The notes below the pieces were generated by a model. That model was not told where the DNA came from. It saw only the letters and a program-made list of their open reading frames with translations, and did no database searches. From Pseudomonas sp. PDNC002 (GTDB lineage: Bacteria > Pseudomonadota > Gammaproteobacteria > Pseudomonadales > Pseudomonadaceae), in assembly GCF_016919445.1 (NCBI RefSeq), contig NZ_CP070356.1:2884001-2948000 (forward strand): a stretch of 64,000 bases of DNA, given 5' to 3'. The translations under genes and the position numbers were made by a program. This document shows positions 13,238 through 22,689 of this stretch, piece after piece; within the stretch, counting starts at the first letter, position 1, and each line of letters starts with the position of its first letter.

Positions 13238-14242
13238 ATGGCACTTAAAAAAGAAGGGCCGGAGTTTGACGTCGATGATGAAGTGCTCCTTCTGGAGCCT
13301 GGCATCATCCTTGAAGAGTCGCTTGCCGAAGAGCAGGTATCACTTCGAGTCACTCCTAAAGCCACCTCTCTCTCCTCTCTCAAGCAACACAAGCATATCG
13401 ACTACAGCCGCGCGCTCGACGCGACCCAGCTGTATCTGAATGAAATCGGTTTCTCGCCGCTTCTGACTCCGGAAGAGGAAGTCCACTTTGCGCGTCTCGC
13501 GCAGAAGGGCGACCCGGCCGGGCGTCGGCGAATGATCGAAAGCAACTTGCGTCTGGTGGTGAAGATTGCGCGGCGTTACGTCAATCGCGGTCTTTCCCTG
13601 CTCGACCTGATCGAAGAGGGCAACCTCGGGCTGATCCGCGCGGTGGAGAAATTCGACCCCGAGCGTGGCTTCCGCTTCTCCACCTATGCAACCTGGTGGA
13701 TTCGTCAGACCATCGAACGGGCCATCATGAACCAGACCCGAACCATCCGTTTGCCGATCCACGTGGTGAAGGAACTCAACGTCTATCTGCGGGCGGCTCG
13801 CGAGCTGACCCACAAGCTGGACCACGAGCCTTCTCCCGAGGAAATCGCCAACCTGCTCGAGAAGCCGGTGGAAGAGGTCAAGCGCATGCTCGGTCTGAAC
13901 GAGCGGGTGACCTCCGTGGATGTCTCGCTCGGCCCGGACTCGGACAAGACCCTACTCGATACCCTGACCGATGATCGCCCCACTGATCCTTGCGAGCTGC
14001 TGCAGGATGATGATCTCAGCGAGAGCATCGACCAGTGGCTGTCGGAACTGACCGACAAGCAGCGCGAGGTGGTGATCCGCCGCTTCGGCCTGCGTGGCCA
14101 TGAAAGCAGTACCCTGGAGGAAGTTGGCCAGGAGATCGGTCTGACCCGCGAGCGGGTTCGGCAGATTCAGGTCGAAGCCCTCAAGCGCTTGCGCGAAATC
14201 CTTGAGAAGAACGGTCTTTCAAGCGACGCCCTGTTCCAATAG
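13238..14242 (+). CDS. rpoS: RNA polymerase sigma factor RpoS (sigma S)
   Basis: General stress and stationary-phase sigma factor. The 334-residue protein has region 1.2/2 ([16 protein letters not shown] from about residue 58, [17 protein letters not shown] at about 147-163), region 3 and region 4.2 with the helix-turn-helix [20 protein letters not shown] near 287-306. Start is the ATG at 13238 ([10 protein letters not shown]), preceded by caaggga; an upstream TTG at 13208 in frame has no support. It follows nlpD by 95 bases and ends at a strong hairpin terminator. Confidence 0.97.
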   Translation: MALKKEGPEFDVDDEVLLLEPGIILEESLAEEQVSLRVTPKATSLSSLKQHKHIDYSRALDATQLYLNEIGFSPLLTPEEEVHFARLAQKGDPAGRRRMIESNLRLVVKIARRYVNRGLSLLDLIEEGNLGLIRAVEKFDPERGFRFSTYATWWIRQTIERAIMNQTRTIRLPIHVVKELNVYLRAARELTHKLDHEPSPEEIANLLEKPVEEVKRMLGLNERVTSVDVSLGPDSDKTLLDTLTDDRPTDPCELLQDDDLSESIDQWLSELTDKQREVVIRRFGLRGHESSTLEEVGQEIGLTRERVRQIQVEALKRLREILEKNGLSSDALFQ

Positions 14243-14263
14243 CGCCTCGGCAGGACCACAAAG

Positions 14264-14289
14264 AAGCCCGGATGATTCCGGGCTTTTTT
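14264..14289 (+). terminator. rpoS intrinsic terminator
   Basis: AAGCCCGGA and TCCGGGCTT pair in a 9-bp stem with TGAT loop followed by six T. It lies 22 bases after the rpoS stop codon. Confidence 0.9.
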
Positions 14290-14300
14290 ATTCGCCGTGC

Positions 14301-14318
14301 TGTAAGCATTCGCTTACA
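14301..14318 (+). promoter_or_regulatory. GacA box (upstream activating sequence) for rsmZ
   Basis: TGTAAGCATTCGCTTACA is an exact match to the GacA recognition pattern TGTAAG-N6-CTTACA and a perfect dyad apart from its centre. It lies about 180 bases before the inferred rsmZ start, the spacing known for GacA-controlled small RNAs in Pseudomonas. Confidence 0.92.
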
Positions 14319-14445
14319 TAAGCTGTGAGCGATAAGCTTGAAATTGGCTTGGTACAAACCTAATTCTTTGCCAAGCATTTGTTTTAAAAGGGTTTATTTT
14401 TTGTTTTTGCCTGGGGGAGTTACTGGGTGCGCGAATCTGTCCTAG

Positions 14446-14473
14446 TTGCCGCAACCGGGTAGGCGGGTAATAT
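14446..14473 (+). promoter_or_regulatory. rsmZ core promoter
   Basis: TTGCCG at 14446-14451 and TAATAT at 14468-14473 are separated by 16 bases, giving a predicted start near 14480. The GacA box lies 128 bases upstream of the -35 element, with an AT-rich stretch between. Confidence 0.65.
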
Positions 14474-14479
14474 CACTCC

Positions 14480-14597
14480 TGCGTACACGGAAAGACGCAA
14501 GCCGGTAAGGATGCCGGTCAGGACATCGCAGGATGGCGATTCATCAGGATGATGAACTAGGGAAGAAAGAGTGGGCGGGTTATCCCGCCCCTTTTTT
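14480..14597 (+). ncRNA. rsmZ: RsmZ small RNA (RsmA/CsrA decoy)
   Basis: An untranslated RNA of about 115-120 nt that sequesters the translational repressor RsmA and so links the GacS/GacA system to secondary metabolism, biofilm and virulence. The sequence shows six GGA motifs (14489, 14509, 14521, 14531, 14547, 14561), several in hairpin-loop contexts such as CATCGCAGGATGGCGAT and TCATCAGGATGATGA. It ends in a strong terminator: GGGCGGG at 14573, loop TTAT, CCCGCCC, then seven T. Position between rpoS and fdxA is the conserved rsmZ locus. The 5' end is inferred from the promoter. Confidence 0.92.
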
Positions 14598-14627
14598 TGC
14601 CCGCAGAAAAGTAGTGCTCCAGATGCA

Positions 14628-14654
14628 GAAAGGCCCGCGCGAAGCGGGCCTTTC
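14628..14654 (-). terminator. fdxA terminator
   Basis: GAAAGGCCCGC and GCGGGCCTTTC form an 11-bp stem 20 bases after the fdxA stop on the minus strand. The T run is short in both directions, so it may work for either strand. Confidence 0.65.
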
Positions 14655-14673
14655 TTGTTTGAAGCGGTGGAGA

Positions 14674-14997
14674 TCAACGCTCCAGGTACTGCATCTTGTT
14701 CGGCTTGCCGTCCCACTCTTCAGCGTCCGGCAGGGAATCCTTCTTCTCGGTGATGTTTGGCCATACATCGGCCAGATCCTTGTTCAGCTCGATGAACTCC
14801 TGCATACCATCCGGGACTTCGTCCTCGGAGAAGATCGCCTGTGCCGGGCACTCCGGTTCGCACAGGGCGCAGTCAATGCACTCATCCGGGTGGATGACCA
14901 GGAAGTTCGGGCCTTCGTAGAAGCAGTCCACCGGGCATACTTCCACGCAGTCGGTGTATTTGCACTTGATGCAGTTGTCGGTGACGACGAAGGTCAT
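14674..14997 (-). CDS. fdxA: 7Fe ferredoxin (FdxA)
   Basis: Low-potential electron carrier of 107 residues holding one [3Fe-4S] and one [4Fe-4S] cluster. Cysteines at 9, 17 and 50 and at 21, 40, 43 and 46 match the Azotobacter FdI pattern, shifted by one, with extra Cys12 and Cys25. An RBS-like ctcctc complement (gaggag) lies just before the ATG on the minus strand. The gene is convergent with rsmZ and downstream of mutS in the same orientation, 65 bases apart. Physiological partner is unknown; a reductase (fpr) is encoded elsewhere in the window. Confidence 0.95.
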   Translation of the reverse strand: MTFVVTDNCIKCKYTDCVEVCPVDCFYEGPNFLVIHPDECIDCALCEPECPAQAIFSEDEVPDGMQEFIELNKDLADVWPNITEKKDSLPDAEEWDGKPNKMQYLER

Positions 14998-15062
14998 TTC
15001 TAATTTTCTCCTCAGGCGGGCGGCTAAGCGCGCGCGATTCTAGCAGCTTGTCCTGCGATTCG

Positions 15063-17636
15063 TCAGACTCGCATCTTCCATGCATATAACAATTCGAGAG
15101 CTTGGCGCGGTGTCAGGTCATCCGGGCTGACATGCATCAGCTCTTCGACAATCGGATGCGGCAGGCTGGCGAACAGGTCGCTTTGCAGCGGTGCTGGGCT
15201 CTTCGGGTCGTTCGAGCGGGGCGCTTCGTGGGGCAGGCTGGTGGTTTCCAGGCGCGACAGATGCTCCCGGGCGCGCTGAATTACCGCACCCGGCACGCCG
15301 GCCAGTTGCGCAACCGCCAGGCCATAACTCTGGCTTGCCGGACCGGGCAGCACGTGGTGCAGGAACACGATGCGCTCGTTGTGCTCGGTAGCGTTCAGGT
15401 GAACGTTGGCAACCGCCGGCTCGCTTTCGGGCAGCACGGTCAGCTCGAAATAGTGAGTAGCGAACAGGGTGAAAGCGCGCAACTTCGCCAGGTGTTCGGC
15501 AGCCGACCATGCCAGCGACAGGCCGTCGAAGGTGCTGGTGCCGCGACCCACTTCGTCCATCAGCACCAGGCTGCGCTCACTGGCATTGTGCAGGATGTTG
15601 GCGGTTTCGCTCATCTCCACCATGAAGGTCGAGCGACCGCCGGCGAGGTCGTCGGAGGAGCCAATCCGGGTGAAGATGCGATCCACCAGCGACAGCTCGC
15701 AGCGCGCGGCCGGGACGAAGCTGCCGATATGAGCAAGCAGTACGATCAACGCTGTTTGACGCATATAGGTCGATTTACCGCCCATGTTCGGACCGGTAAT
15801 CACCAGCATGCGAGTGTCTTGATCGAGATTCAGGTCGTTCGCGACGAAGGGCGTATTCAGCACCTGCTCGACCACCGGGTGACGACCCTGCTCGATGAGA
15901 ATGCCGGACTCTTCGACGAAGCGCGGGCGATTCAGATCCAGGTTCAGTGCGCGCTCGGCCAGGTTTGACAGCACATCCAGTTCGGCGAGTGCAGCGGCAG
16001 TGTCCTGCAGCGGCGCGAGCTGCGCGATCAGCAGCTCCAGCAACTCTTCATAGAGTTGTTTCTCGCGGGCCAGTGCACGGCTCTGGGCGGACAGCGCCTT
16101 GTCCTCGAATGCCTTCAACTCCGGGGTGATGAAGCGCTCGGCGCCTTTCAGGGTCTGGCGGCGGATGTAGTCAGCCGGCGCCTGCTCGGCCTGCACACGT
16201 GGCAGCTCGATGTAGTAGCCGTGGATCCGGTTGTAACCGACCTTCAGGTTCGGCAGGCCGGTGCGGGCTTTTTCCCGAGTTTCCAGGTCCATCAGGTACT
16301 GGCCGGCGTTCTCGCTGAGCATCTGCAGCTCGTCGAGCTCGGCGTCGTAACCGCGGGCGATGACGCCGCCATCGCGGATCACCGCCGGCGGGTTTTCGAT
16401 CACGGCGCGCGCAAGCAGATCGGCCAGTTCCGGGTAGGTGCGGATGCTGACGGCCAGTTCGCCGAGATGCGGAGCTTCCAGTTCTGTCATGCCCCGTTGC
16501 AGTTCGGGCAATGCGGCGAGCGCGTCACGCAGGCGTGCAAGGTCACGCGGGCGGGCGTTTCTCAGGCCGATTCGGGCAAGGATGCGTTCAACATCGCCGA
16601 TTTCCTTCAGTTGTGGCTGAAGAGTCTCGAATCGGTAGCGCTCAAGCAGGCAGGCGATGGACTCCTGGCGAGCTTCGAGCACCGCGCGGTCGCGCAGCGG
16701 ACGATTCAACCAACGGGTCAGCAAGCGGCTGCCCATGGCGGTCTGGCAGCGGTCGACCACTGATTGCAGGGTGTTGTCACGGCCACCGGCGAGGTTGGTG
16801 TCGAGTTCCAGGTTGCGGCGGCTGGCGCCGTCGAGGATCACCGTGTCGTCGATGCGTTCGTGACGCAGGCTGCGCAGGTGCGGCAGGGCGGTGCGCTGGG
16901 TTTCCTTGGCGTAGGCCAGCAGGCAGCCGGCGGCGCCGATGGCCAGGGTCAGGTCCTGGCAGCCGAAGCCTTTCAGGTCCTGGACGCCGAATTGTTGGCA
17001 CAGGCTCTTGCGCGCGGAATCGCGATCGAAATCCCACGGTGCGCGGCGGTGCGAGCCACGGCGTTTCTCCGCCGGCAGGCCCTGCGGCCAGTCGTCGGGG
17101 ATCAGCAACTCGGCGGGGTTCATGCGCTCCAGTTCGGCCAGCAGGGTTTCCCAGCCTTTTATCTCCTGGACGTTGAAGCGGCCGCTGGTGATGTCCAGCA
17201 CGGCCAGGCCGAACAGGCGTTCGTCGCCCAGCACGGCGGCGATCAGGTTGTCGCGGCGCTCGTCGAGCAGCGCTTCGTCACTGACGGTGCCGGGAGTCAG
17301 GATGCGCACGACCTGGCGCTCCACCGGACCCTTGCTGGTGGCGGGGTCGCCGATCTGCTCGCAGATCACTACCGACTCGCCGAGCTTTACCAGCTTGGCG
17401 AGATAGCCTTCGGCGGAATGGAAAGGGATGCCGGCCATGGGAATGGCATTGCCGGCGGACTGGCCGCGCGCGGTGAGGGTGATATCGAGCAGCTTGGCCG
17501 CCTTTTTGGCGTCCTCGTAGAACAGTTCGTAGAAGTCGCCCATGCGGTAGAACATCAGTTGATCCGGGTGCTGGTTCTTCAGTCCCCAGTACTGCTGCAT
17601 CATTGGCGTGTGGGCGGAGAGATCGCTCTGACTCAT
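15063..17636 (-). CDS. mutS: DNA mismatch repair protein MutS
   Basis: Recognises mispairs and small loops and starts methyl-independent or directed repair with MutL. The 857-residue protein has the mismatch-wedging Phe-X-Glu motif in MGDFYELF (about residues 31-38), connector and lever domains, and the ABC-type ATPase with Walker [14 protein letters not shown] (about residue 615) and the [12 protein letters not shown] signature (about 692). Start chosen at 17636 (MSQSDLSAH); an in-frame TTG ten codons upstream is less likely. C-terminal region is complete, so the strain should be mismatch-repair proficient at this gene. Confidence 0.96.
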   Translation of the reverse strand: MSQSDLSAHTPMMQQYWGLKNQHPDQLMFYRMGDFYELFYEDAKKAAKLLDITLTARGQSAGNAIPMAGIPFHSAEGYLAKLVKLGESVVICEQIGDPATSKGPVERQVVRILTPGTVSDEALLDERRDNLIAAVLGDERLFGLAVLDITSGRFNVQEIKGWETLLAELERMNPAELLIPDDWPQGLPAEKRRGSHRRAPWDFDRDSARKSLCQQFGVQDLKGFGCQDLTLAIGAAGCLLAYAKETQRTALPHLRSLRHERIDDTVILDGASRRNLELDTNLAGGRDNTLQSVVDRCQTAMGSRLLTRWLNRPLRDRAVLEARQESIACLLERYRFETLQPQLKEIGDVERILARIGLRNARPRDLARLRDALAALPELQRGMTELEAPHLGELAVSIRTYPELADLLARAVIENPPAVIRDGGVIARGYDAELDELQMLSENAGQYLMDLETREKARTGLPNLKVGYNRIHGYYIELPRVQAEQAPADYIRRQTLKGAERFITPELKAFEDKALSAQSRALAREKQLYEELLELLIAQLAPLQDTAAALAELDVLSNLAERALNLDLNRPRFVEESGILIEQGRHPVVEQVLNTPFVANDLNLDQDTRMLVITGPNMGGKSTYMRQTALIVLLAHIGSFVPAARCELSLVDRIFTRIGSSDDLAGGRSTFMVEMSETANILHNASERSLVLMDEVGRGTSTFDGLSLAWSAAEHLAKLRAFTLFATHYFELTVLPESEPAVANVHLNATEHNERIVFLHHVLPGPASQSYGLAVAQLAGVPGAVIQRAREHLSRLETTSLPHEAPRSNDPKSPAPLQSDLFASLPHPIVEELMHVSPDDLTPRQALELLYAWKMRV

Positions 17637-17718
17637 GGCTTCTGGCTGTCCGGCTTCAACATGCAAAAGCGCCTAGTGTACGGTATCCGCCTGGCCTTCT
17701 TTAACCCCGGAGCGCACT

Positions 17719-18231
17719 GTGCCCGTTACCGATTCCTTTATTACCGATCTCTCCTCCCGGCTCGGCGCGCGGCTCGCGGCCAACCAGTTGCGCGTCACCA
17801 CCGCCGAATCCTGCACCGGCGGTGGGATTGCCGAGGCAATCACGCGCATTTCCGGCAGTTCGGCCTGGTTCGAGGCGGGTTACGTGACCTATTCCAATAA
17901 CCAGAAGACCCGCCAGCTGGATGTCGCGCCGGAGCTGTTTGCGAAGGTCGGCGCCGTCAGTCGCGAAGTGGTCGAGGCCATGGTCGCTGGTGCCCTGCCG
18001 CGCAGCGGGGCGGATATCGCCGTGGCGGTCAGCGGCATTGCCGGCCCGGACGGCGGCTCCGCCGAGAAGCCGGTAGGAACCGTCTGGCTGGCCTGGCGCA
18101 AAGGCGAACAGGTGTTCAGTGAGCGTCGTCTTTATGCCGGCGATCGGGAAGCCGTGCGCCGGCAAACCGTGGCGACCGCTCTGGAAGGGCTGTTGCGACT
18201 GGCGGACGGGGAAAATCCGATTCAGGGGTAG
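17719..18231 (+). CDS. pncC: CinA C-terminal / nicotinamide-nucleotide amidase
   Basis: Stand-alone CinA C-terminal domain enzyme of 170 residues, which deamidates NMN to NaMN in pyridine nucleotide recycling. Family motifs are TAESCTGGGIAEAIT (about residues 28-42), YVTYSNNQK (about 55-63) and AVSGIAGPDGGS (about 106-117). The GTG at 17719 is used as start, with ccggagcg just before it. In many bacteria it precedes recA, as here (85 bases apart), though recA has its own LexA-controlled promoter. Confidence 0.92.
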   Translation: MPVTDSFITDLSSRLGARLAANQLRVTTAESCTGGGIAEAITRISGSSAWFEAGYVTYSNNQKTRQLDVAPELFAKVGAVSREVVEAMVAGALPRSGADIAVAVSGIAGPDGGSAEKPVGTVWLAWRKGEQVFSERRLYAGDREAVRRQTVATALEGLLRLADGENPIQG

Positions 18232-18240
18232 GCGAGCGGC

Positions 18241-18269
18241 TTGCCCTGTGGAATAATACTGGCTACTTA
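18241..18269 (+). promoter_or_regulatory. recA promoter
   Basis: TTGCCC at 18241-18246 and TACTTA at 18264-18269 are spaced by 17 bases. The -10 element lies inside the LexA box, which fits repression by blocking RNA polymerase. Confidence 0.65.
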
Positions 18270-18274
18270 TACAG
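18259..18274. promoter_or_regulatory. LexA (SOS) box of recA
   Basis: CTGGCTACTTATACAG matches the gammaproteobacterial SOS box CTG-N10-CAG with the usual AT-rich right half (TATACAG). It is 42 bases before the recA start codon and overlaps the -10 box. Confidence 0.88.
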
Positions 18275-18316
18275 TTGTTCGTGGCCGCCCGGCCGCCTGA
18301 CTTCGCGAGGACTTCA

Positions 18317-19372
18317 ATGGACGACAACAAGAAGCGCGCCCTGGCCGCGGCCCTGGGACAGATCGAACGCCAATTCGGCAAAGGCGCGGTCATGCGCATG
18401 GGCGACCATGAGCGCCAGGCTATCCCTGCCATCTCCACCGGCTCGCTGGGTCTGGACATCGCGCTGGGCATTGGCGGTCTGCCGCGCGGCCGTATCGTTG
18501 AGATCTACGGTCCGGAATCTTCGGGTAAGACCACGCTGACTCTGTCGGTCATCGCTCAGGCGCAGAAAGTAGGCGCCACCTGTGCCTTCGTCGATGCCGA
18601 GCACGCGCTCGACCCCGACTATGCTGGCAAGCTGGGCGTCAACGTTGACGATCTGCTGGTTTCCCAGCCGGACACCGGCGAGCAGGCCCTGGAAATCACC
18701 GATATGCTGGTGCGCTCCAATGCTGTTGACGTGATCATTGTCGACTCCGTAGCCGCCCTTGTACCGAAAGCCGAAATCGAAGGCGAGATGGGCGATCAGC
18801 ACGTCGGTCTGCAGGCCCGCCTGATGTCCCAGGCGCTGCGCAAGATCACCGGCAACATCAAGAACGCCAACTGCCTGGTCATCTTCATCAACCAGATCCG
18901 CATGAAGATCGGTGTGATGTTCGGCAACCCGGAAACCACCACCGGTGGTAACGCGCTGAAGTTCTACTCCTCCGTCCGCCTGGACATCCGTCGTACTGGC
19001 GCGGTGAAGGAAGGCGACGAGGTGGTCGGCAGCGAAACCCGCGTCAAGGTCGTGAAGAACAAGGTCGCCCCGCCGTTCCGTCAGGCCGAGTTCCAGATCA
19101 TGTATGGCCGCGGCATCTACCGCACCGGCGAGATCATCGACCTGGGTGTACAGCTGGGTCTGATCGAGAAGTCCGGCGCCTGGTACAGCTACCAGGGCAG
19201 CAAGATCGGCCAGGGCAAAGCCAACGCGGCCAAGTTCCTGGAAGATAACGCCGAGATCTGCACCACTCTCGACAAGGCTATCCGTGATCAACTGCTGACC
19301 AACCAGGCAGCTCCGACCAAGGCCGAGCTCGCGGCGGCGGAAGCCGAAGCAGAAGCTGAAGCCGACTATTAA
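18317..19372 (+). CDS. recA: Recombinase RecA
   Basis: Forms the ATP-dependent nucleoprotein filament for homologous recombination and triggers LexA cleavage in the SOS response. The 351-residue protein has Walker [10 protein letters not shown] at about 65-73, Walker [11 protein letters not shown] near 140, the L2 loop region [16 protein letters not shown] and an acidic C-terminus rich in Glu and Ala (AEAEAEADY) that is a little longer than in P. aeruginosa. Start is the ATG at 18317 (MDDNKKRA), 6 bases after gagga. recX follows 5 bases after the stop. Confidence 0.98.
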   Translation: MDDNKKRALAAALGQIERQFGKGAVMRMGDHERQAIPAISTGSLGLDIALGIGGLPRGRIVEIYGPESSGKTTLTLSVIAQAQKVGATCAFVDAEHALDPDYAGKLGVNVDDLLVSQPDTGEQALEITDMLVRSNAVDVIIVDSVAALVPKAEIEGEMGDQHVGLQARLMSQALRKITGNIKNANCLVIFINQIRMKIGVMFGNPETTTGGNALKFYSSVRLDIRRTGAVKEGDEVVGSETRVKVVKNKVAPPFRQAEFQIMYGRGIYRTGEIIDLGVQLGLIEKSGAWYSYQGSKIGQGKANAAKFLEDNAEICTTLDKAIRDQLLTNQAAPTKAELAAAEAEAEAEADY

Positions 19373-19377
19373 TAGTC

Positions 19378-19842
19378 ATGGCCGCCGAGCTCGATAACCC
19401 CGTCGCGGTGCGGCGGGTCGCCATGGACCTGCTGGCAAGACGCGAGCATGGCCGGGCGGAGCTCTCGCGCAAGCTGCGGCAACGCGGTGCGACGCAGGAC
19501 CTGATCGACCCCGCCCTCGACCGCCTGGCCGAGGAGGGGTTGCTCAACGAAAGCCGTTACCTGGAAAGCTACATCGCCAGCCGTGCGCGGGCCGGTTACG
19601 GTCCGATGCGGATTCGCGAAGAGTTGTCGCAACGCGGTTTACCCCGTGGGGAAATCGATGGCGCGCTGAGCGAGTCGGGTGTCGACTGGAATGAAAACCT
19701 GCGCGAAGTCTGGCGCCGCAAGTTCACCCGGTTGCCGCAGGACGCGCGTGAACGGGCCCAGCAGGGGCGGTTCCTGAGTTATCGGGGCTACTCGATGGAG
19801 GCCATCAGTCGTCTATTGAGCGGTCGACGCTCGGACGATTGA
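19378..19842 (+). CDS. recX: Regulatory protein RecX
   Basis: Modulates RecA by capping or destabilising its filaments. The 154-residue, highly charged helical protein has the RecX repeats: [20 protein letters not shown] (about 18-37), [17 protein letters not shown] and [16 protein letters not shown] (about 78-93). It starts 5 bases after recA stops and shares its SOS-regulated transcript. It is followed by a strong hairpin shared with the convergent gene. Confidence 0.94.
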   Translation: MAAELDNPVAVRRVAMDLLARREHGRAELSRKLRQRGATQDLIDPALDRLAEEGLLNESRYLESYIASRARAGYGPMRIREELSQRGLPRGEIDGALSESGVDWNENLREVWRRKFTRLPQDARERAQQGRFLSYRGYSMEAISRLLSGRRSDD

Positions 19843-19855
19843 GAGCGCAGTTGAA

Positions 19856-19883
19856 AACAAGGCACCCACTCGGGTGCCTTGTT
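19856..19883. terminator. Bidirectional terminator between recX and the LOG-family gene
   Basis: A perfect 12-bp stem (AACAAGGCACCC / GGGTGCCTTGTT) with a four-base loop lies between two convergent genes; T-rich flanks occur on the plus side and A-rich on the other. Confidence 0.85.
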
Positions 19884-19901
19884 CGTTTCCGGGGCGGTGA
19901 A

Positions 19902-20975
19902 TCAGCGTTCCCAGTTCTCCGGCTGGTTGATGAAGTTCAACAGCTCGCGCAGACGTCCCTGATGCCGGCCATTGAAAGCGAAAGCCAGGCGGGTGAGGTG
20001 GGAGAACTCGGGCTCGTCCAGCTCGGAGTCGCTGTAGGGTTGCTGGTGGAAGCCGTCGGTGACGCAGAGGTCGCCGAACTCCTGTTCCAGCAACGCCAGC
20101 GCGCGAGTGCTCAAGGGGTGGTTCAGTCGGATGACGAAGCGGTCCTTGAGCCAGCGACTGGAGTGGAAGTTGCTGTAGAACTGGGCTATTTCCTCGACGG
20201 CATCCTCGGCCGAAAACACCAGTTTCATCAGGTTCATGTCGCTCGGCAGGATGTAGCCATTGTCCTCTAGCTGGTCCTTGATGAACTCCAGCGCGTGGTC
20301 CCAGTAATGCCCGCCAGGCTGGTCGAGTAGCACCACCGGCACCAGCGGACTCTTGCCGGTCTGGATAAGGGTCAGTACTTCCAGCGCTTCGTCGAGCGTG
20401 CCAAAACCACCAGGGCAGAGCACCAGGGCATCGGCTTCCTTGACGAAGAACAGCTTGCGCAGGAAGAAGAAGTGGAATGACAGCAGGTTGTTGGTGCCGT
20501 CCACGATGCGATTGGCGTGTTGCTCGAAGGGCAGGGTGATGTTGAAGCCGAGGCTGTTTTCCAGTCCTGCGCCTTCATGGGCAGCGGCCATGATGCCGCC
20601 GCCAGCGCCGGTAATGACCATCAGGTCGTAGCGGGCCAGGGTTTGGCCCAGTTCGCGGGCGAGCGCGTAGACGGGGTGATCGACCGGCGTGCGGGCCGAG
20701 CCGAACACCGTGACTTTGCGGCGTCGCTTGAACTGCTCCAGCGTGCTGAAGGCATGCTCCATTTCACGCAGGGTCTGCAGCATGATCTTGGCGTCCCAGC
20801 GGTTGCGGTCGGCCTGGGCCATGCGGGCGACGGTGGTGAGCATCTCGCGGTACAGCGGCAGGTTCTGGCTGTTGCCGGGGGCGGCCAGTTCGGCCAGCTC
20901 CTCGATCTTTTGCGTCAGGTCCGTTCCGCTGGTCTGGAAGTGCCTGGAGAGGTAGTCGTCGGGCTCATAGGGCAT
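19902..20975 (-). CDS. LOG-family protein (TIGR00730-related nucleotide hydrolase)
   Basis: A 357-residue cytoplasmic protein of the lysine-decarboxylase-like/LOG fold. The nucleotide-binding sequence VFGSARTP (about 90-97), ITGAGGGIMAAAHEGA (about 119-134) and the active-site motif CPGGFGTLDE (about 187-196) are all present. Proteins of this type cleave nucleoside 5'-monophosphates to base and ribose 5-phosphate (PpnN, LOG); the exact substrate here is not known. Start ATG has aaggag eight bases before it. It is separated by the MBL-gene on the same strand by 167 bases. Confidence 0.8.
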   Translation of the reverse strand: MPYEPDDYLSRHFQTSGTDLTQKIEELAELAAPGNSQNLPLYREMLTTVARMAQADRNRWDAKIMLQTLREMEHAFSTLEQFKRRRKVTVFGSARTPVDHPVYALARELGQTLARYDLMVITGAGGGIMAAAHEGAGLENSLGFNITLPFEQHANRIVDGTNNLLSFHFFFLRKLFFVKEADALVLCPGGFGTLDEALEVLTLIQTGKSPLVPVVLLDQPGGHYWDHALEFIKDQLEDNGYILPSDMNLMKLVFSAEDAVEEIAQFYSNFHSSRWLKDRFVIRLNHPLSTRALALLEQEFGDLCVTDGFHQQPYSDSELDEPEFSHLTRLAFAFNGRHQGRLRELLNFINQPENWER

Positions 20976-21142
20976 GTTGATACTCCTTGTTCATCAACCC
21001 CTGTTCGCCTGTCCACGGGCGGCGCCGGCCACGCAAGGTGACGCTGGGCGGTAACGCAATCGCGCCTCGCCGCATGCACAGGAATAAGCAGGAGGCCTGC
21101 GCAGTCTGGCACGCGGGTGTGACAGTCGGTGAGGCCTCGATT

Positions 21143-22564
21143 TCAGATGGCGATCCGGTCCCCTTGCTCCGGAATATTGGCTGTCCAGTTCAGGCGATCC
21201 TGGAGTGCGCCTTTGAGTGCATCCATTTTTTCCCGCTCGCCATGTATCAGGTATAGCTCGGGTTTGTGTGCGAAGTGGCCAACCCACTGAATCAATTGTG
21301 ATTGTCCGGCATGCGCGGAGAATCCGCCGAGGGTATGGACTTGAGCTTTCACGCCGATGCGCTGACGCAGGATGCGTACCGATTCCGCGCCGTCGACGAT
21401 GGCTCGTCCCAGCGTGCCCTTGGCCTGGAACCCTGGGAAGACGATATGGCATTCCTGCCGCCAGAGGTTGTGCTTGAGATGGTGGACGATACGCCCGCCG
21501 GTGCACATGCCGCTGCCGGCTATGATGATCGCGCCGCTCTTGATCCGATTCAGTGCCATGGACTCTTCGGCACTTTGGGTCGTGCGCAGGATCGGCAGCC
21601 AGTCGCCGACCTTGGCCGTGCCGGTACCGCGCATGTATTCGCGGTCGACGTCGGCGATCTCGCCAATGTGTTGCAGGTAGATATTGTTGGCCTGGGCGGC
21701 CATGGGGCTGTCGAGATAGACCACTTGCTGCGGCAGCCGGCCTTCCTGGTAGAAGCGCCCGAGGTAATAGATCAGATCCTGCGTGCGGCCAACGGCGAAG
21801 GAGGGAATCAGCACGTTGCCGCCATCGGCTTGCGCGCGCTGGAGAACTCCGCTGAGTTCCAGCAGGGTTTCGTTAGCATCCCGGTGATCGCGGTCGCCGT
21901 AAGTGGACTCCAGCAACACCACATCGGCGCGTGTCAGCGGAGTGGGCGTGCGCATCAGCGGCGAGCAGGTACTGCCCAGGTCGCCGGAGAACACCAGGCG
22001 CCGGGTCGTACCAAATTCGTGAATCTCGATTTCAACGATGGCCGAGCCGAGGATGTGCCCGGCATTGTGGAAGGTCAGGCGAATGCCGCGGGCGACGTCC
22101 ACCGTGCTGCCGTAGCTGACGCGGCGCCGCTGGTTCAGCGTGCGCGAGGCGTCTTCCACGGTATACAGCGGCTTCACCGGGGGCTTTCCGAGGCGTGCGC
22201 GCCACTTGTTTTCCCATTCCGCGTCCTTTTCCTGGATGTGCGCTGAATCCATCAGCATCAGTTCCAGCAGGTCGCAGCAGGATTCGGTGGCGTAGATCGG
22301 CCCTTTGTAGCCTTCCCTTACCAGGCGCGGCAGCAGACCGCTGTGGTCGAGGTGGGCGTGGGACAGCACGACCGCATCGAGTTCCTTGGGATCGAAGGGG
22401 AAGGGGGTGCGGTTGTTCGCCTCGTTTTCACGGGTGCCCTTGTTCGCGCTGCGCCCCTGGCGCATCCCGCACTCGAGCAGCACGCGGACGCCATCGCGGG
22501 TTTCCAGCAGGTAGCAGGAACCGGTGACTTCCTGGATCGCGCCGATGAAGGTGAGAAGCGCCAT
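21143..22564 (-). CDS. Beta-CASP metallo-beta-lactamase-fold hydrolase (RNA-specific type)
   Basis: A 473-residue protein of the metallo-beta-lactamase superfamily with the two-zinc motif SHAHLDHSG at about residues 58-66, a further ligand region NAGHILGSA near 157, FSGDLG near 181, a central beta-CASP insertion (YLDSPMA, near 278), and the C-terminal RMMBL segment GGFSAHAGQ near 412. Relatives are CPSF-73/RNase J-like nucleases, so RNA cleavage is plausible but unproven. The start at 22564 (MALLTFIGAI) has ctaggag five bases before it. Confidence 0.85.
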   Translation of the reverse strand: MALLTFIGAIQEVTGSCYLLETRDGVRVLLECGMRQGRSANKGTRENEANNRTPFPFDPKELDAVVLSHAHLDHSGLLPRLVREGYKGPIYATESCCDLLELMLMDSAHIQEKDAEWENKWRARLGKPPVKPLYTVEDASRTLNQRRRVSYGSTVDVARGIRLTFHNAGHILGSAIVEIEIHEFGTTRRLVFSGDLGSTCSPLMRTPTPLTRADVVLLESTYGDRDHRDANETLLELSGVLQRAQADGGNVLIPSFAVGRTQDLIYYLGRFYQEGRLPQQVVYLDSPMAAQANNIYLQHIGEIADVDREYMRGTGTAKVGDWLPILRTTQSAEESMALNRIKSGAIIIAGSGMCTGGRIVHHLKHNLWRQECHIVFPGFQAKGTLGRAIVDGAESVRILRQRIGVKAQVHTLGGFSAHAGQSQLIQWVGHFAHKPELYLIHGEREKMDALKGALQDRLNWTANIPEQGDRIAI

Positions 22565-22689
22565 ATGGTCTCCTAGTCGGAATTCTCTTTCAGCCTTGCC
22601 CGAAAGGTCGGGACGGTCGTTGATACATGTCAGCGCCGGTCCGATCTGTGGCGACCTAGACTTTCCTGCATAACCAAGGGAGAGCCGAT

